Shown piece after piece: positions 1 through 5,380 of a stretch of DNA of 6,190 bases (position 1 is the first letter of the stretch; each line of letters opens with the position of its first letter). The DNA lies in contig JADDPY010000216.1 of assembly GCA_016781635.1 (NCBI GenBank), positions 8,497-14,686 of the forward strand, in the 5' to 3' direction. The position numbers and the translations under genes are program-made. Under the pieces are notes generated by a model. That model did no database searches. It was not told the origin of the DNA and worked only from the letters and a program-made list of their open reading frames with translations. The DNA comes from Rubrobacter sp. (lineage in GTDB: Bacteria > Actinomycetota > Rubrobacteria > Rubrobacterales > Rubrobacteraceae).

Positions 1-51
1 CCCGGGCGCGTCGGCCTCCGTCCGAGCCGAGTTCCCTTCAAAGTTTGCCGG

Positions 52-80
52 TTGCGACCGACGGTCTTCCCTGCTGAAAT
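52..80 (+). promoter_or_regulatory. Possible sigma-70-type promoter upstream of the DUF3891 gene
   Basis: TTGCGA (52-57) and TGAAAT (75-80) lie exactly 17 bases apart. Each matches its -35 or -10 consensus at four of six positions. The -10 candidate lacks the important second-position A, so this is weak. An odd palindrome, GACCG-A-CGGTC (56-66), overlaps the -35 end and spacer and could be an operator. No other candidate in the 121 bases before the gene looks better. All three forward frames of bases 1-93 close without a recognisable protein, so no upstream gene end is called. Confidence 0.22.
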
Positions 81-109
81 GCTGATGGACTGACCTGCCG
101 ACTAGCCCT

Positions 110-115
110 GGGGAG
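110..115 (+). promoter_or_regulatory. Ribosome binding site that supports the TTG start at 122
   Basis: GGGGAG ends six bases before the TTG at 122, which is ideal spacing. The only nearby alternative, GTG at 128, would sit twelve bases away. The site therefore favours the TTG start and a protein beginning M-I-V-R, as is usual for DUF3891 proteins. Confidence 0.6.
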
Positions 116-121
116 AACGAG

Positions 122-817
122 TTGATAGTGCGCGAGGTTCCAGAAGGGTTCTTGTTGATCGGTCAGCACGATCACGGGCTGGCGGCCGGCGAGATCGCCC
201 GTCACTGGGGAAGAGAGTTTCGGCCATCATCGTCCACGGTCTACGCCGTCACGCAGCACGACCTGGGCTGGCGGGAGTTGGACGAGTCCGTGCTGTGGAA
301 TGAGGAGACCGATCGTCCCCACGACTTTCTGGATTACCCCGCGGAGCCGAAGGTTCGTGCCTTCGCCGCCGCCCTGGATCTCCTGGAGGAGCGCGATCCT
401 TACGCGGCATGCCTCTCGAGCATGCACTACGCCACGTTGATGCAGGGCTCGGAGAAGGAAGCGGAGGTGCGTTTTCGGGAGGCGGAGATCCGGAGGCAGC
501 ATCGCTTGAAGGGAGACATCGCTAAAAGGTTCGAGGACCTAGATCACGACCTGCGGTTCTTGAAGCTGTGCGACGGCCTCTCGCTCTTCCTCTGCCTCAA
601 CGAGCCCGGCCAACAAGCCTCTTACCCCGCGCCCTATCCCGATGGGTTCGCGCTCGACGGTGAGGAATACGTCCCCGAGTGGATCGACGAGCGGACCCTC
701 CGCGTGCGTCCAGATCCCTTCTCCCGTCCGTTCGGAGTGGAGCTACCATACCGCCTGATCGGAAGGGAAGATGGGGGCCGGCGTGAAGGACGCCTGGAGC
801 TACGGATCTCCGGCTGA
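122..817 (+). CDS. DUF3891 family protein, predicted metal-binding and HD-domain-like
   Basis: This 231-residue soluble protein has no signal peptide or membrane segment. The opening MIVRE, the QHDHGLAAGEIARHWG stretch (15-30) and TQHDLGW (44-50) are characteristic of DUF3891, a family without an established function. Visible in order are H16/H18 at the start of a predicted helix, an H46-D47 pair, H102 in SSMHYA, H142/D143 in LDHDL, and D151 in LKLCDGLSL. The series His, His-Asp, His, Asp resembles the metal-ligand order of HD-domain phosphohydrolases, and LKLCDGLSL resembles their last motif. This is my inference, and no substrate can be named. Residues 165-231 are a proline- and charge-rich tail, probably mostly beta. 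The TTG start has a well-placed GGGGAG upstream. The next gene begins 71 bases downstream on the same strand. Family assignment is fairly sure; function is unknown. Confidence 0.8.
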   Translation: MIVREVPEGFLLIGQHDHGLAAGEIARHWGREFRPSSSTVYAVTQHDLGWRELDESVLWNEETDRPHDFLDYPAEPKVRAFAAALDLLEERDPYAACLSSMHYATLMQGSEKEAEVRFREAEIRRQHRLKGDIAKRFEDLDHDLRFLKLCDGLSLFLCLNEPGQQASYPAPYPDGFALDGEEYVPEWIDERTLRVRPDPFSRPFGVELPYRLIGREDGGRREGRLELRISG

Positions 818-842
818 GAGGTATGCTCTAGGAGACGATATC

Positions 843-858
843 GCTCCCGGATGGGAGC
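843..858 (+). other. Perfect 6-bp hairpin between the DUF3891 and M42 genes
   Basis: GCTCCC (843-848), loop GGAT, GGGAGC (853-858) form a perfect stem with a four-base loop, 26 bases after the DUF3891 stop. No T-run follows (the next bases are CCAATAATAG), so it is not a canonical intrinsic terminator. It could be an mRNA-processing or attenuation structure in the leader of the peptidase gene, or chance in GC-rich DNA. Confidence 0.3.
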
Positions 859-888
859 CCAATAATAGAAGAACGTAGAAGGGAAGAC

Positions 889-1947
889 ATGAGGGACGCA
901 TCTTACGAGTTCTTGAAGAAGCTGCTATCCACGCCGGGGCCGAGCGGGTACGAGGGTGCTGCGGCGGCCGTGTGGCGTGAGGAGGCCGGTAAGTTCGCCG
1001 AGGTACGCGGCGACAGGATGGGCAACTCCTTCGCCACGCTCAACCCCGGCGGTTCGCCCAGGATCATGCTCTCCGGGCACATAGACGAGATCGGCCTGAT
1101 GGTAACCAACGTCGACGAGTCGGGGCTGCTCCACTTCACCGGTGTCGGCGGCTGGGACCCGCAGGTCCTCGTCGGGCAGCGCGTCATCGTGCAGACGGAC
1201 GGCGGCCAGGTCCCCGGCGTCATCGGCAAGAAGGCAATCCACGTCATGGAGCCCGAGGAGCGCAAAAAGGTCTCCGAGATAAAGAGCTTGTGGATCGACA
1301 TCGGCGCCAAGGACGCGGACGAGGCGAAGGAGAGGGTTCGCGTCGGGGACGTCGGCGTCATCGACCAGCCCGTCCTCGAGTTGCCGAACAACCGCATCGC
1401 GTCCCGCTCCCTTGACAACAGGATGGGGGCCTTCGTGGTGCTCGAAGCCCTCAGGCTCCTCTCGGAGGTCGACGGGCTCACGGCGGAGGTCGTCGCGGTG
1501 GCGAGCGTGCAGGAGGAGATCGGCCTCTACGGAGCGCGCGGGGCCGCCTTCGGCCTCGACCCGGACGCCGCCATAGCCGTGGACGTCACCCACGCCACCG
1601 ACACCCCCGGCGTCTCCAAAAACGAGCACGGCGACCACGCTTTAGGCTCCGGCCCCGTCATCAAGCGCGCCACGAACCTGAGCCCGATAGTTTCCGGTGG
1701 CCTCATCGCCGCCGCCGAGGCCGAGGGTATCGCATACACGCTCGAGGCCGATTCCCGGTCGACGGGGACGGACGCCGACGGCATACAGTTCCAGCGCGCC
1801 GGCATCGCCACGGGGCTCATCTCCGCCCCGAACCGCTACATGCACTCCCCGAACGAGGTCGTGGACCTCGACGACCTCGACGGCTGCGCGCGCCTGATCT
1901 CGGCCTACATCGGAGGCATCGAGAAGGGCACCGACTTCGTCCGCTGA
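889..1947 (+). CDS. M42 family metallo-aminopeptidase (TET/FrvX/YsdC type)
   Basis: This 352-residue cytoplasmic enzyme has the normal M42 length. The family comprises di-metal (Zn/Co) aminopeptidases that form large dodecameric tetrahedral shells and trim peptides released by other proteases. Older annotations call them glutamyl aminopeptidases or endoglucanases. The full active-site set is visible: H64 and D66 in GHIDEIG, the bridging D176 in SLDNRMG, the general base E209 and ligand E210 in VQEEIG, D232 in AVDVTHA, and H319 in NRYMHSPNE. Spacing matches the well-studied archaeal TET enzymes. Residues from about 75 to 165 form the inserted beta-domain used for oligomer contacts. The N-terminus (FLKKLLSTPGPSGYE) is typical, so the ATG at 889 is right. 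GAAGGGAAG lies just upstream as the ribosome binding site. No truncation or unusual residue is seen. Substrate preference (Asp/Glu, Leu or Lys) cannot be read from the sequence. Confidence 0.95.
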   Translation: MRDASYEFLKKLLSTPGPSGYEGAAAAVWREEAGKFAEVRGDRMGNSFATLNPGGSPRIMLSGHIDEIGLMVTNVDESGLLHFTGVGGWDPQVLVGQRVIVQTDGGQVPGVIGKKAIHVMEPEERKKVSEIKSLWIDIGAKDADEAKERVRVGDVGVIDQPVLELPNNRIASRSLDNRMGAFVVLEALRLLSEVDGLTAEVVAVASVQEEIGLYGARGAAFGLDPDAAIAVDVTHATDTPGVSKNEHGDHALGSGPVIKRATNLSPIVSGGLIAAAEAEGIAYTLEADSRSTGTDADGIQFQRAGIATGLISAPNRYMHSPNEVVDLDDLDGCARLISAYIGGIEKGTDFVR

Positions 1948-1976
1948 GGCGACACCGGGGGCTGAACCGGGCGCGA

Positions 1977-1986
1977 AAAAAGGAGA
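1977..1986 (+). promoter_or_regulatory. Strong Shine-Dalgarno sequence with no start codon at normal distance
   Basis: AAAAAGGAGA is the best ribosome binding site in the window, but no ATG, GTG or TTG in any forward frame follows it until the ATG at 2030, over 40 bases away. Its 3' half is also the 5' arm of a long hairpin (1982-2011). It presumably belongs to the permease gene, whose true initiation site is therefore uncertain. Confidence 0.5.
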
Positions 1987-2011
1987 GGGGGGCGGTCGCG
2001 CCTCCCTCTTC
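1982..2011 (+). other. 13-bp GC-rich hairpin overlapping the permease ribosome binding site
   Basis: Bases 1982-1994 pair with 1999-2011 around a GTCG loop. As + strand RNA every position pairs, with two G-U wobbles (1983/2010 and 1990/2003). The 5' arm contains the GGAG of the Shine-Dalgarno sequence, so folding would hide it. Read from the other strand, the stem has two C-A mismatches but is followed by TTTTTT (complement of 1976-1981), like an intrinsic terminator, although no - strand gene is nearby to need one. On the + strand the following bases (TTCGTCG) are not a T-run, so efficient + strand termination after the M42 gene is doubtful. Confidence 0.5.
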
Positions 2012-2029
2012 GTCGAGCTCTCACTGCTC

Positions 2030-2869
2030 ATGGCAGTCTTCTTTTTCGGGACAAACTTCGTCGCTGTCAAGCACGTCGTGGCCGACGTGCCCCCGCTCCT
2101 TTTCGCGGCGGTACGCTTCACCATCGCCGGGCTACTGCTCGTTCTGCTCGCGCGTCTTCTGGAGCCGAGCCACATCGGCAGGAGGGACGTGCTCCCCATG
2201 ATCGGCCTCGGGGCCGTCGGCATCGCCGGTGCTCAACCCTTTCTCGCTACGGGCGTCGGGATAACCACCGCGGCGAACTCCGCCCTGATCTTCTACACCG
2301 CCCCGATCTGGGGGATGCTCCTCGGCTTCGCTCTGGGTTTCGAACGTCCCCGTCCGCGGGGCGTAGCGGGGCTCGCGCTCGCCCTGCTCGGGGTAGGGCT
2401 CGTGGTCTCCGGGGGCCTATCCCTGGGAGATGCGGGGACGCTGAACGGGGACCTTCTGGTCCTGGGGGCGGCGATCTGCTGGGGCTGCTATACGGTGCTC
2501 TCGATCCCGCTCCTAGAGCGACACCCGCCGTTGAGCGTCGCCGCATACCCCATGCTCGCCGGCGGGCTCGCGATCTTCCCGCTCGCCGCGCTCTTTCCCG
2601 TCGGGGTCCTCCCGGACGCTTGGGCGCTCGATGCGAGCGTGTGGGGGGCTGCGATCTACTCGCTCCTCTTCTCCGCCGCGTTCGGGTTCGCCGCGTGGCA
2701 GAGGGGTGTTCGTAGGGTGGGCGCCAACCGGGTGCTCGTCTACCAGTACCTCGTCACCCTGATCGGGGTTTCGGCGGGCATCGTGCTGCTCGGTGAGGGG
2801 TTCGGACCCGAAAAGATCCTGGGCGCGGTTATACTCCTCGCTGGCGTCTACCTCGCCCGGAGCAAATGA
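2030..2869 (+). CDS. EamA/DMT-superfamily permease (RhaT/YdcZ-like), start uncertain
   Basis: This integral membrane protein belongs to the drug/metabolite transporter superfamily, which moves metabolites, amino acids or drugs across the cytoplasmic membrane. The substrate cannot be inferred. From the ATG at 2030 it has 279 residues, with two EamA repeats at about 1-130 and 140-277. Hydrophobic segments lie near 1-14, 20-41, 54-74, 79-103, 110-130, 140-161, 170-195, 200-224, 232-256 and 261-277, giving the expected ten. GTNFVAVK after the first helix and the ALIFYTAPIWGMLLGF run with GFERP (81-106) are family hallmarks. The first helix looks clipped. In-frame codons upstream (2003-2029) read SLFVELSLL, which would complete it, yet they contain no ATG, GTG or TTG. 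CTG at 2024 is the only near-start codon. A strong Shine-Dalgarno sequence lies far upstream at 1977-1986. The gene starts 82 bases after the peptidase stop. Confidence 0.88.
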   Translation: MAVFFFGTNFVAVKHVVADVPPLLFAAVRFTIAGLLLVLLARLLEPSHIGRRDVLPMIGLGAVGIAGAQPFLATGVGITTAANSALIFYTAPIWGMLLGFALGFERPRPRGVAGLALALLGVGLVVSGGLSLGDAGTLNGDLLVLGAAICWGCYTVLSIPLLERHPPLSVAAYPMLAGGLAIFPLAALFPVGVLPDAWALDASVWGAAIYSLLFSAAFGFAAWQRGVRRVGANRVLVYQYLVTLIGVSAGIVLLGEGFGPEKILGAVILLAGVYLARSK

Positions 2870-2870
2870 G

Positions 2871-2910
2871 GCCCGGCGGGTAGCAACCACCCCTGGCCCC
2901 ACGGCCGGGC
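2871..2910 (+). other. Nested inverted repeat after the permease gene
   Basis: GCCCGGC (2871-2877) pairs with GCCGGGC (2904-2910). Directly inside the 5' arm, GGGT (2878-2881) can pair with ACCC (2889-2892) around a seven-base loop. The structure starts two bases after the permease TGA. It could slow or end transcription, or protect the 3' end, but only GTTTGG follows and no real T-run. The rest of the 119-base gap (2911-2988) shows no convincing promoter. Confidence 0.35.
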
Positions 2911-2988
2911 AGATGGTTTGGTCTGACTGGAGGCTCTGGCGCTTGGCCGCGGACGGAAGGAACAACCGGCGTTCTAAGGGACAGGGCG

Positions 2989-4110
2989 ATGTCCTTTAAG
3001 ACCCTGCTCAGGAGCTTAGTTTACCTCGCGTCCCTCGGGCTCGCCGTACACCTCGTGCTGCCGCGTATCCCTGGCATCGAGCGGTCGTTCGTCCTGATCT
3101 CGAACTCCTCCGGCCCCCTTATCTGGGCGGCTTTCCTGGCGATCTTCGGGAGCTATGCTTGCTACGCGGAGATTCTGGGCTACACGGTCGGGGCGACGAC
3201 GGGCCTCGGGGTCTCCGCGAGGAGGCGAAAACGTCGAGGCCTCGGGCGCTGGTTTATGTTCCGGCTTACGATCGCAGAGCACGGGGCCTCGAAGGTCCTG
3301 CCGGGCGGCGGGAGTGCCGCGGCGGCCGTCACCTACGCGGGGCTCCGCATAAGGGGGCTCAAACCCGCTCGTGGTGCCCTCGCCGTCGCAACTACCACCG
3401 TGATCGTCTACGGGACTCTTGCGGCCATCTTTCTCTCGAGCCTCGCTTACCTGATCCTGGACCACGAGTTGAACCGGGCGGCGACGGCGGCCTCGGTCTT
3501 CGCCCTCTTCCTGACGCTCTGCGCGCTCTTATTGGTCGCCCTCTCCTATCGCTCGCCGAATGCCACCCGGCGCTTCCTGACCGGGGTGCTTTACCGGGCG
3601 GGCCGCCTGTTCTTGAGGAGGAGGTGGACGCGCCACCAGACGGAGATGAGGGCCGCGAGGGTCGTCCTGGGGCTGCAATCTGAGGTGCGGGCTCTCCGCG
3701 AGCAGCTTTTGTACCATCCGGCCGCCGCCGCGAGGCTCTTCGGCATCGCCATCCTCTACTGGACGCTCGACGCGACCTGCCTGTTCCTAATATTCATCGC
3801 TCTAGGCGTCCCGACGGGCGGCATCGAGCTCTTCGTGGCCTACGGGGTCGCGATCACCTTCGGCTCCCTCCCGCTCACCCCGGGGGGTCTCGGCGTGGTG
3901 GAGGCAACCATGATCGGCACCCTCGCCCTTCTGGGCGCGGGCCCGGAGGTCGCCATTCCCGTTCTCGGCTACCGGCTCTTTAACTTCTGGCTCCCCATCC
4001 CGCTCGCCGCCATCCTTTACCCGACCCTCCACGTCGGCTCCGCGAAATACGCCCGTGAAGACGAGCCGCCGGAGAACCCTCCGAAAGTCCACCGCAAGAA
4101 GCGCCGTTAA
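2989..4110 (+). CDS. YbhN/AglD-like polytopic membrane protein (lysylphosphatidylglycerol synthase TM domain family)
   Basis: This 373-residue multi-spanning membrane protein resembles the flippase half of MprF (LPG synthase TM domain, UPF0104). The aminoacyl-transferase half of MprF is absent, so lysinylation of lipid is not implied. Stand-alone members have been linked to lipid or glycolipid handling, but this one's role is unknown. The diagnostic pieces are SKVLPGGGSAAAAVTY (101-116), here with an uninterrupted GGG, and the C-terminal SLPLTPGGLGVVEATMIG (293-310). Hydrophobic segments lie near 4-24, 41-63, 128-155, 166-186, 246-272, 278-297, 302-316 and 320-345. A very basic loop (78-92) and an Arg-rich helical linker (about 188-242) lie between them, and the charged tail (351-373) ends KVHRKKRR. 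By the positive-inside rule these should be cytoplasmic. AAGGG (2976-2980), eight bases before the ATG, supports the start. The spacing from the permease is 119 bases, so co-transcription is possible but not shown. Confidence 0.87.
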   Translation: MSFKTLLRSLVYLASLGLAVHLVLPRIPGIERSFVLISNSSGPLIWAAFLAIFGSYACYAEILGYTVGATTGLGVSARRRKRRGLGRWFMFRLTIAEHGASKVLPGGGSAAAAVTYAGLRIRGLKPARGALAVATTTVIVYGTLAAIFLSSLAYLILDHELNRAATAASVFALFLTLCALLLVALSYRSPNATRRFLTGVLYRAGRLFLRRRWTRHQTEMRAARVVLGLQSEVRALREQLLYHPAAAARLFGIAILYWTLDATCLFLIFIALGVPTGGIELFVAYGVAITFGSLPLTPGGLGVVEATMIGTLALLGAGPEVAIPVLGYRLFNFWLPIPLAAILYPTLHVGSAKYAREDEPPENPPKVHRKKRR

Positions 4111-4130
4111 AAGGGGTTCTTGAGAACCCT
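4109..4130 (-). terminator. Intrinsic-type terminator for the - strand sigma/htrA transcript, possibly bidirectional
   Basis: GGGTTC (4114-4119), loop TTGA, GAACCC (4124-4129) form a perfect 6-bp stem, extended by one G-U pair on the + strand. Read on the - strand, the stem is followed after one C by TTTT (complement of 4109-4112), the layout of a rho-independent terminator. It lies about 190 bases beyond the htrA stop and overlaps the stop codon of the convergent + strand gene. On the + strand it begins right after that stop but has no T-run, so termination there would be weaker. Confidence 0.5.
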
Positions 4131-4318
4131 CGACGGACCAACAGTTCCCGTTCGAAGGCCGGATCTCGAAGACTGCCAGCTCGATTAGCCATCGGCGCGA
4201 GTAGTCCCACGAGTGCCAGCGGTCTTGGAGCGATCCCCACGGCGAACACGGCAGGGGGTGAATGCCCCTTTCAGCATAACTACTCACCGGAAAAGCGCGG
4301 CGTCGGTCTCGGTTCGGG
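4131..4318. other. Convergent intergenic spacer without a recognised gene
   Basis: This stretch lies between the tails of the + strand membrane-protein gene and the - strand protease gene. I looked for a tRNA: GTTCGAAG occurs on the + strand, but it has no T-arm stem or tRNA body around it. A short hairpin, AGGGG (4253-4257) and CCCCT (4265-4269) with a seven-base loop followed by TT, could be a weak + strand terminator. Open frames crossing this stretch on the - strand run on into the antisense of the neighbouring gene and match nothing I recognise. Confidence 0.4.
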
Positions 4319-5380
4319 TTAGGCTCCGCGCTCTCCGAGTTCCAAGTCGAAGGTTCTCTCCCCGCCGTCCCTCACGACGGTAGCTTCGACGGTGTCTCCG
4401 GGACGGTAGTGTCGGAGGACAGAGAGAAGATCGCCGGAGTTCTTTACCTTCTCCGACCCGAGGACCGTAACCACGTCCCCGTTTTTCAGGCCAGCGTTAT
4501 CGGCGGGGCCTCCGGGCTCGACCTCCGCGACGAGCGCCCCGGACTCCGGGCCGGCGTCGAAGCGGCGGGCCGTCTCCGGGTTCAGGTCAGAGAGCGTGAC
4601 GCCGAGGTAAGGCTGGGTCGCCTCGCCGGTCTCCATGATCTGGTCCGCTACGGAGGTCACGGTGTCCGCGGGGATTGCGAAGGCTATGCTCTCGGCCCCG
4701 GTCTGCCCCGGCGGGAGGTAGGCGACGTTCATGCCGATCACCTCGCCCGAGCGGTCAGCGAGGGCGCCGCCGGAGGAGCCGGGGGAGATGGCGGCGTCTG
4801 TCTGGATCAGGTCGACCAGCGCGCTCTCCTGACGTCCCCCGGTCAGCGTCGCGGGTACCTCGCGTCCCACGCCGCTGACGACGCCCGAGGTGACGGTGGA
4901 CTGGAAGCCGGAGGGGCTCCCGACGGCGACGGCGATTTGCCCGACGGTCAAGTTGCGGCCTTCCCGGAAGCTCGCGGTGGGAAGCCCATCACGATCCACC
5001 CGGATCACGGCGACGTCCGTCGCGGGATCGGTGCCGACGACCTCGCCCCCCTCGGTCGTCCCGTCGGCGAAGGCCACGCTCACCTCCTCGGCCCCCTCTA
5101 CTACGTGGTTGTTGGTCACGATGTAGCCGTCCTCGCGGTATATGATGCCGCTCCCTATGCCCTGCCCGGAGGCCGTACCCTCCGCACCCGAGACGTTGAC
5201 CTGGACCACGGAAGGCTCCACCTCGGCCGCGACCCTCGCGACGAGCTCCTCCCCGGCCGGCGCGGCCGACGCGCTCTTAGACTCGATCGTCCCCGATCCG
5301 CCGCCGAAGAGCGTGCCGTAGCCTATGACCAGGGCCCCGCCGAGAACCGCCGCCAGTACAAGCGACGTAAAACGCCTCAT
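4319..5380 (-). CDS. htrA: HtrA/DegP-family serine protease, membrane-anchored, with one PDZ domain
   Basis: This 353-residue protein degrades or clips misfolded or regulatory envelope proteins. MRR followed by a hydrophobic segment (6-27) without a lipobox predicts a signal anchor with the protease outside. A small, Ser/Ala-rich linker (28-45) leads to a trypsin-like domain (about 46-245) with the full triad: H92 in TNNHVV, D122 in TDVAVI and S203 in GSSGGAL. The active-site loop reads ISPGSSGGA where most family members have INPGNSGGP, a mild variant. One PDZ domain follows (about 257-350), with YLGV (258-261) as the carboxylate-binding loop. The start at 5380 is preferred because the signal anchor begins there, GAGGGGAG lies seven bases upstream, and the ATG overlaps the sigma stop as ATGA. 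The frame is open further upstream to 5569, but that part is antiframe reading of the sigma gene. The four-base overlap implies translational coupling and one shared mRNA. Confidence 0.95.
   Translation of the reverse strand: MRRFTSLVLAAVLGGALVIGYGTLFGGGSGTIESKSASAAPAGEELVARVAAEVEPSVVQVNVSGAEGTASGQGIGSGIIYREDGYIVTNNHVVEGAEEVSVAFADGTTEGGEVVGTDPATDVAVIRVDRDGLPTASFREGRNLTVGQIAVAVGSPSGFQSTVTSGVVSGVGREVPATLTGGRQESALVDLIQTDAAISPGSSGGALADRSGEVIGMNVAYLPPGQTGAESIAFAIPADTVTSVADQIMETGEATQPYLGVTLSDLNPETARRFDAGPESGALVAEVEPGGPADNAGLKNGDVVTVLGSEKVKNSGDLLSVLRHYRPGDTVEATVVRDGGERTFDLELGERGA

Noticed and set aside
822..866. TATGCT (822-827) and AATAAT (861-866) as -10 elements for the M42 gene
   Set aside because: Neither has a plausible -35 hexamer at 16-18 bases, and the second would leave a leader too short to be convincing.
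925..1638. Long - strand open frame inside the M42 gene
   Set aside because: Shadow of a GC-rich coding frame. Its composition is low-complexity D/V/G/R and the + strand protein has all active-site residues.
1864..1881. Perfect tandem 9-base repeat in the M42 gene
   Set aside because: It encodes D-L-D-D-L-D in a C-terminal region where acidic and Leu residues are normal for the family. Two copies are most likely a codon-bias coincidence.
4140..4160. Possible tRNA T-loop (GTTCGAAG) in the convergent spacer
   Set aside because: No complementary T-stem, anticodon arm, acceptor stem or CCA is found around it on either strand.
3802..4287. - strand open frame covering the convergent spacer
   Set aside because: Most of it is antisense to the 3' end of the YbhN-like gene. 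The spacer portion has no recognisable domain, and there is no clear ribosome binding site.
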